Below, in pieces: positions 59,250 through 64,000 of a DNA stretch of 64,000 nt. Source of the DNA: Pyrinomonadaceae bacterium (GTDB lineage Bacteria > Acidobacteriota > Blastocatellia > Pyrinomonadales > Pyrinomonadaceae); contig JAJQRF010000003.1 in assembly GCA_021228405.1 (NCBI GenBank), forward strand, positions 151,581-215,580, in the 5' to 3' direction. Every line of letters begins with the position of its first letter. The stretch's first letter is position 1. The notes beneath the pieces are model-generated. The model saw nothing but the letters and a program-made list of their open reading frames with translations. It had not been told where the DNA came from and made no database searches. Made by a program: the position numbers and the translations under genes.

Positions 59250-59285
59250 AAAGAAGAAATGCTGAAAACGCATTTCTTCTTTTAT
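59250..59285 (+). terminator. Intrinsic terminator
   Basis: AAGAAGAAATG pairs with CATTTCTTCTT around CTGAAAACG, followed by TTTATTTCC. Confidence 0.8.
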
Positions 59286-59383
59286 TTCCCCTTCCTCATC
59301 GAGGGTATTGTAATTCCCGATTTTTTTTGATTAAATCTTATAGTAATCAAGAATTTACACACATTCACGATCACAGGGATTTT

Positions 59384-61684
59384 ATGAAACTTGCTCTTGA
59401 AAAATTAATTCCGACAGCTTTTCTGTTGGCTATCGGTCTGCTTGTCATTCTCGGCTTTTTTTCTTATCAAAGCGTCAAAGCGACCAATAACGCCATCGAA
59501 TGGGAAATGCGGACACAGCAGGTTTTACAAGCACTCAACGATTCGCTCATCAATCTGGTCGATGCCGAAACGGGCGTGCGCGGTTTCGTCATCACCTCGA
59601 ACGAAACATTTCTCGAACCTTATCTGAAAGCCGAACAGGACAGCAGTCAGAATATCAACCGCTTACGCGAATTGCTCAAAGACAATCCCGAACAGCTTCA
59701 ACGCCTCAATAATCTCGAAAATCTTTTCAATGAAAAATTAAGAATTTCAAAACAACATATCAACACGCGGCGCAACGAAGGCGAAAAAGCCGCCATCGAA
59801 ACCGTTTCCGCCGGGGAAGGAAAAGCGGCAATGGATAAAGTCCGTGCGGTCGTATCGGAGATGAAATCGGTCGAAACTTCGATTTTGAGAGAACGTGAAA
59901 AAGAATTAAAGGACAATTTTTCCCGCGCCTCGATCTTTCTTATCATCGGCGGAATCGGCGGAATATTTTTGCTGACATTGGGAAATGTTCTGATCTACCG
60001 CGAAAACAATAAGCGGACGCTTGCCGAAACCGAATTAAAAAATGTCAACCGCGACCTCGAAAAACGCGTCGCGGAACGCACGAAGGAAATCGTCGAAGCC
60101 AACGAAGCCCTGCGCCACAGCGAAGAATTCAACCGCAGTATCTTTGAAAGCAGTCCCGATTGCGTAAAAATTCTCGATCTCGACGGCAACCTGATCTCGA
60201 TGAATAAAAACGGAATGTGCGTCATGGAAATCGACGATTTCGCCCCGTTTATCGGGAAAGACTGGAAAGAATTCTGGCAGGACAAAGAAAAACAACTCGT
60301 ATATGAAACGATCGCCTCGGCACGAAAAGGAACGGCGGGAAACTTCGTCGCGATTTGCGACACGGCAAAAGGCACGTCGAAATGGTGGGAAGTGACGGTC
60401 GCGCCGGTTTATAACGGCGAAGGCGACGTTGTTCGCCTGATCTCGGTTTCACGCGACATTTCCGAACGCCGCGCCGCCGAAGCCGAGCGCGAAAAATTGC
60501 TCGTCAGCGAAAAAGATGCGCGCCGCGATGCCGAAACCGCCAACCGGATGCGCGACGAATTTTTGGCAACGGTTTCGCACGAGCTTCGCAATCCGCTCAA
60601 CGCGATGCTCGGCTGGGCGCGGCTTTTACAGAAAAACCAACTTGACGGCGACGCAAGCCGTAAAGCGGTCGAAACAATCGTCCGCAACGCCGAATCGCAA
60701 AATCGCCTGATCGAAGATTTGCTGGACGTTTCACGCATCATTGCCGGAAAACTGCGGCTCGATATTGCCACCATCCAGCCCAATGATTTCGTTCAAGCCG
60801 CCATCGATGCGGTAAAACCTGCGGCGGAAGCGAAAAACATCAGGATCGAAACTTCTATCGATGAAGATTTGAACAATATCAGCGGAGACGCGAACCGTCT
60901 GCAACAGGTTATCTGGAATCTGCTCTCGAACGCGATCAAATTTACGCCGAAAAACGGCGAAGTCAAGATCAGCGTCGAAGCTTTGAATTCGATGATCGAG
61001 ATCAATATCAAAGACGACGGACTCGGGATTTCGCCCGACTTTCTGCCGCACGTTTTCGACCGTTTTCGTCAGGCGGACGCTTCGACGATCAAGAAATTCG
61101 GCGGGCTCGGGTTGGGTCTGGCAATTGTCCGCCATATCACCGAAATGCACGGCGGAACGGTCGAAGCTTTTAGCGAAGGCGAAGGAAAAGGTTCGACTTT
61201 TACGCTCAAACTTCCGATTCTGGCAATCGCGCTCGAAGCCGAACAAGTTTCGTCTTCAAAAGAGATCGAAGCATCTTCGTTCGTCGGAAAAACCGGCATC
61301 GACTTGAACGGACTTTATATTTTAACGGTCGATGACGAACCCGACACTTGCCAGCTTCTCGAACAGGTTTTGACGCATTACGGCGCAAATGTCAAAACGG
61401 TAATGTCAGCCTCGGAAGCCTTGAGCGAATTTGTGCAGAAACAACCCGACATTCTGATTTCCGACATCGGAATGCCCGAAGAGGACGGCTATTCGTTAAT
61501 TCAAAAAATCCGCGCTATTCCCGATAATAAAACAAAGAAAATGCCCGCCATCGCGCTCACCGCTTTCGCCCGACCGCAAGACCGTATGAAAGCACTCGCC
61601 GCCGGATTTCAAACGCACGTTTCAAAACCCGTCGAACCCGACGAGCTTGCTACGGTGATCGCAAGCTTAACGGGCAGATTGTAG
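59384..61684 (+). CDS. CHASE3/PAS hybrid sensor histidine kinase
   Basis: About 766 aa: first helix (LIPTAFLLAIGLLVILGFFS), CHASE3 sensor (about 25-175; DSLINLVDAETGVRGFVITS), second helix (ASIFLIIGGIGGIFLLTLGN), coiled coil, PAS (about 250-375; SIFESSPDCVKILDLDGNLI), HisKA (FLATVSHELRNPLNAMLGWA), HATPase_c (NLLSNAIKFT, GLGLGLAIVRHI) and a C-terminal receiver (LTVDDEPDTCQLLEQVL, phospho-acceptor Asp in ILISDIGMPEEDG). The phospho-His and acceptor Asp are present, so it is a full hybrid kinase. The ATG at 59384 is chosen with AGGG nearby. Confidence 0.93.
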   Translation: MKLALEKLIPTAFLLAIGLLVILGFFSYQSVKATNNAIEWEMRTQQVLQALNDSLINLVDAETGVRGFVITSNETFLEPYLKAEQDSSQNINRLRELLKDNPEQLQRLNNLENLFNEKLRISKQHINTRRNEGEKAAIETVSAGEGKAAMDKVRAVVSEMKSVETSILREREKELKDNFSRASIFLIIGGIGGIFLLTLGNVLIYRENNKRTLAETELKNVNRDLEKRVAERTKEIVEANEALRHSEEFNRSIFESSPDCVKILDLDGNLISMNKNGMCVMEIDDFAPFIGKDWKEFWQDKEKQLVYETIASARKGTAGNFVAICDTAKGTSKWWEVTVAPVYNGEGDVVRLISVSRDISERRAAEAEREKLLVSEKDARRDAETANRMRDEFLATVSHELRNPLNAMLGWARLLQKNQLDGDASRKAVETIVRNAESQNRLIEDLLDVSRIIAGKLRLDIATIQPNDFVQAAIDAVKPAAEAKNIRIETSIDEDLNNISGDANRLQQVIWNLLSNAIKFTPKNGEVKISVEALNSMIEINIKDDGLGISPDFLPHVFDRFRQADASTIKKFGGLGLGLAIVRHITEMHGGTVEAFSEGEGKGSTFTLKLPILAIALEAEQVSSSKEIEASSFVGKTGIDLNGLYILTVDDEPDTCQLLEQVLTHYGANVKTVMSASEALSEFVQKQPDILISDIGMPEEDGYSLIQKIRAIPDNKTKKMPAIALTAFARPQDRMKALAAGFQTHVSKPVEPDELATVIASLTGRL

Positions 61685-61707
61685 TCTTTAATTTCAAATT
61701 CGACAGG

Positions 61708-61748
61708 CTTTTTTCAACGAATTGCCGTCTAAAGGCACGACTCTGAAC
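61708..61748. repeat. Diverged copy of the 40-bp element
   Basis: TTGCCGTCTAAAGGCACGACTCTGAAC lines up (in two parts: TTGCCGTCTAAAGGC and ACGACTCTGAAC) with AGCCGCCTGAAGGC and GGGACTCGGAAC of the copies at 26921-27000. This shows the element is dispersed. Confidence 0.55.
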
Positions 61749-61783
61749 GCTCGAATATATTAATGCCTGATTTTTAATTTCAA

Positions 61784-61951
61784 GCTCCTGAAATTCAATT
61801 AAAAGATCGTCACAATCATTATTAAGCTCCTAAAATTGATTGTTAAGTTCCTAAAATTCATTTCCAACTTCCTAAAATTCAATTTTAATTTCCTAAAATT
61901 CAATTTTAATTTCCTAAAATTCAATTTTAATTTCCTAAAATTCAATTTTAC
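61784..61951. repeat. Eight-unit, 21-bp tandem repeat (array D)
   Basis: Units of exactly 21 bp from 61784. The first four vary; the last four (from 61868) are TTCCTAAAATTCAATTTTAA-type and almost identical. Each near-identical unit contains the small palindrome AAAATTCAATTTT. It lies between the hybrid kinase and deoB stop codons. Confidence 0.92.
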
Positions 61952-61984
61952 GAACGTTTTTTTTATTTTTAGGGTCAGTCCGGA

Positions 61985-63160
61985 TTAAATTTCGTTCAGA
62001 AAGCTCACGCCGTCTTTTAATTCCAGACCGAAATTTTCGGCGACGGTTTGTCCTATGTCCGAAAGGCTTTGACGCGTTCCCAGGTTTACGCCTTGCTTTG
62101 CGGTTTTGCCGTAAACCAGAAGCGGCGCGTATTCGCGGGTATGATCCGAACCTTCTTTGGTCGGGTCGTTGCCGTGATCGGCGGTGATGATGAAAAGATC
62201 GTCTTCGCGCATCGCGTCGAAAAGTTCGGGCAAACGCAGATCGAAATCTTCCAACGCCTTCGCATAACCTTCGGGATCGCGGCGATGCCCGTAAAGCATA
62301 TCGAAATCGACCAGATTCGAGAAAATAAGCCCGCGCGAATCTCTGCCTAAAGCATTGATCGTTTGATCGATCGACTGATCATTGTTTTTCGCCGTCAAAT
62401 CTTCCGTCACGCCCAGACTGTCATAGATCGAAGCGATCTTGCCGATACAGATCACGTCAAAACCGTTATCCTTCAGCAAAGGCAGAAGATTATCGGTCGG
62501 CGGCGGCACAGCATAATCGTGGCGGTTTTCGGTGCGTTTAAAGGTTTCCGCCGTTTCGCCGACGAAAGGACGCGCGATCACGCGACCGACCTTGTCTTCG
62601 CCGTCGAGAATTTCACGCGCAATGTGGCAGATTTCGTAAAGTCTTTCGATCGGGATAACTTCTTCGTGCGCCGCGATCTGAAAGACCGAATCAGCCGAAG
62701 TATAAACGATCGGTTTTCCTGTTCTGACGTGTTCTTCGCCGAATTGTTTGATAATCTCCGTTCCCGAAGCCGGAACGTTTGCTAACACGCCGGGAACTTT
62801 CGCTTTTGCCGTAAATTCATCGATAATGCGCGGCGGAAAACCTTCGGGAAAAGTCGGAAAGGCTTTTTTCAGAATAATTCCAGCCATTTCCCAATGTCCC
62901 GTCGTAGTATCTTTGCCGTTCGATTTCAAAGTGCATTTGCCGTAATTTCCGAGCGGATTTTCGACCGCTTCGAGATCGGCAAGCGGACGAATATTTCCCA
63001 AACCCAGTTTTTGCAGATTCGGAATATTTACTTTTCGCCGTTTCAAAATATTGCCGAGCGTATCCGCGCCCGCATCGCCCCACGCCGCCGCGTCAGGCAT
63101 TTCGCCGATGCCCGCACTGTCCAAAACCATCAAAACTACTCGTTTAAATCTCTCGTTCAT
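61985..63160 (-). CDS. deoB: Phosphopentomutase
   Basis: A 391-aa DeoB of the alkaline phosphatase superfamily interconverting (deoxy)ribose-1- and 5-phosphates. The metal and phosphate residues appear intact: VLMVLDSAGIGEMPDAAAWG, GADTLGNI with the phospho-Thr, YTSADSVFQIAAHE, ITADHGNDPT and SDHTREYAPLLVYG. With deoC and the RpiB-like gene at 29-31 kb it completes a nucleoside-pentose degradation path, though not in one operon. Flanked on both sides by 21-bp repeat arrays (D and E). Confidence 0.96.
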   Translation of the reverse strand: MNERFKRVVLMVLDSAGIGEMPDAAAWGDAGADTLGNILKRRKVNIPNLQKLGLGNIRPLADLEAVENPLGNYGKCTLKSNGKDTTTGHWEMAGIILKKAFPTFPEGFPPRIIDEFTAKAKVPGVLANVPASGTEIIKQFGEEHVRTGKPIVYTSADSVFQIAAHEEVIPIERLYEICHIAREILDGEDKVGRVIARPFVGETAETFKRTENRHDYAVPPPTDNLLPLLKDNGFDVICIGKIASIYDSLGVTEDLTAKNNDQSIDQTINALGRDSRGLIFSNLVDFDMLYGHRRDPEGYAKALEDFDLRLPELFDAMREDDLFIITADHGNDPTKEGSDHTREYAPLLVYGKTAKQGVNLGTRQSLSDIGQTVAENFGLELKDGVSFLNEI

Positions 63161-63308
63161 ACAATTATCATAAAAAAAATAACCCGCAGATGCACATAAA
63201 TAAAACGATTTTCAGCTTTATTTACTAACGAACGTCCACGGAACGCATTAATTTATAGACGTAAGAATCGAAACGGTAGTTCACTCTTCAGCCGATTTAT
63301 AAATTTAC

Positions 63309-63413
63309 CCTTGAAAACACATTTTACAGACCTTGAAGCTTAAAGTTTTGACCCTTATGCCCCAAAATCTTGCCTTTGAAGCTTAAAATTTTGACCTTAA
63401 AGGTCAAAACTTT
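63309..63413. repeat. Five-unit, 21-bp tandem repeat (array E)
   Basis: Degenerate units at 63309, 63330, 63351, 63372 and 63393 with core CCTTGAAGCTTAAAGTTTTG. It has internal palindromes (AAGCTT, TTGACCTTAAAGGTCAA). It fills the gap between deoB and the VWA gene together with plain AT-rich sequence. Confidence 0.8.
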
Positions 63414-63465
63414 GAGGAATTTTCCCAAAAAAGTCATTAATTTAATAGTATTTTGATTTTTTCAA

Positions 63466-64000
63466 TTAGTTTGCCGGTGCGGTATAGCCTTCGCGGGCAC
63501 GGATTTGTGCTCCGGCAGGAACGCCTTTGAGCTCGATCTTTATTTTGCGGTATGTGCCGTCGCGTTTTTCGTTCGATGAATAATATCCGAGCGAATATTT
63601 CGTGCCGATCTCATCGGCAACGGCTTTAAAGGCATTTCGCGCATCGCTCAGATCGGCGGCGGGAAAAACCTTTCCGCCCGAAGTTTTGGCGAGATTCTGC
63701 ATTTCCGCATTTGCCAGATCGTATAAACTTTTGCTGATCGCGAGCCGTTCAAATTCGCCCAGGTCGCAGAAATTCGTCGCTTTTTCCATCTTCGCGTTTT
63801 TGAATTGACGATAATAACGCCGAATCTGCGCCTGTGAAAAACGAATCGCCGTTTCGCAATCGCCGAGCAGATTTTCCTCGAAGAAATCGCGCGTGTTGAC
63901 CTGGATGAAATAACTTGTGATTCCCGCTTTACCGAATTCTTCGCGCACTTCGTCAAAGCTTGCGGCACTGGTCGAATCAACGCCGTCGGTCAGCGCGACG
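63466..64000 (-). CDS. VWFA-related domain protein, C-terminal part (5' end beyond window)
   Basis: The frame stays open to the window end, so the gene is cut at its 5' side; about 177 residues are visible. The first visible segment ALTDGVDSTS is the second MIDAS strand of a von Willebrand A domain, followed by GTKYSLGYYSSNEKRDGTYRKI and KIELKGVPAGAQIRAREGY, the ending seen in the acidobacterial VWFA-related family. These are secreted or membrane proteins of unknown role. The signal peptide would lie outside the window. A GTG at 63948 is not the real start. Confidence 0.85.
   Translation of the reverse strand, partial: VALTDGVDSTSAASFDEVREEFGKAGITSYFIQVNTRDFFEENLLGDCETAIRFSQAQIRRYYRQFKNAKMEKATNFCDLGEFERLAISKSLYDLANAEMQNLAKTSGGKVFPAADLSDARNAFKAVADEIGTKYSLGYYSSNEKRDGTYRKIKIELKGVPAGAQIRAREGYTAPAN

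Overview
The window looks like chromosomal DNA of an Acidobacteriota member, most likely a Blastocatellia-type organism. This is inferred from gene content, not from a marker gene. The pointers are a VWFA-related protein of the kind abundant in Acidobacteria, large secreted CSLREA/choice-of-anchor and FG-GAP repeat proteins, a beta-propeller/Y_Y_Y sensor kinase, TonB-C/TPR secreted proteins, moderate GC, and many short intergenic repeats. No rRNA, tRNA, insertion sequence, CRISPR array or prophage was seen.

Layout. 0-6 kb: a GpmI-like phosphoglycerate mutase with a damaged metal site, small genes and a GH19-type lysozyme. 6-15 kb: enolase, a CNNM/HlyC-type membrane protein, then the lysine/diaminopimelate set dapA, dapB, an M20 deacylase and lysC; lysC is preceded by a clear lysine riboswitch and attenuator. 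15-21.5 kb: secreted creatininase-like protein, TetR regulator with a perfect palindromic operator, S41 peptidase, cREC regulator, DnaC-like ATPase and the msrP/msrQ methionine sulfoxide reductase system. 21.6-29 kb: secreted or membrane proteins, including a Ser/Thr pseudokinase and two proteins sharing an N-terminal module. 29-33 kb: deoC and rpiB, both with microcompartment-type N-terminal helices, then hpt, rplU and rpmA. 33-41.3 kb: a large beta-helix protein, two response regulators, a bulb-lectin/aerolysin-like pore protein and a propeller sensor kinase. 41.3-42.2 kb: no protein gene, but a strong promoter, many helices and a strong terminator mark a ~535-nt structured RNA, preceded by three DnaA-box-like 9-mers. 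42.2-49.3 kb: two MacB-type permeases, then obgE, a small gene, nadD, rsfS, rlmH, a DksA/TraR protein and comF in tight series. 49.3-64 kb: secreted sugar dehydrogenase with FG-GAP repeats, DUF885 and M28 peptidases, GerMN protein, tsaD, an InlB-type repeat protein, a CHASE3 hybrid kinase, deoB and a truncated VWA gene.

How the genes fit together. Lysine is made by lysC-dapA-dapB-(dapE-like) with riboswitch feedback. deoC, rpiB and deoB outline deoxyribose/ribose phosphate catabolism, possibly connected to a microcompartment whose shell genes lie outside the window. obgE-rsfS-rlmH with rplU/rpmA serve ribosome assembly. msrPQ repairs periplasmic proteins.

The most unusual signals are the structured RNA at 41.6-42.2 kb, the lectin/pore-former fusion, the GpmI and kinase proteins with lost catalytic residues, an RpiB with Asp in place of the catalytic Cys, and five unrelated intergenic arrays that all have a 20- or 21-bp period, alongside numerous heptamer-based hairpin repeats, one of which has entered nadD in frame.
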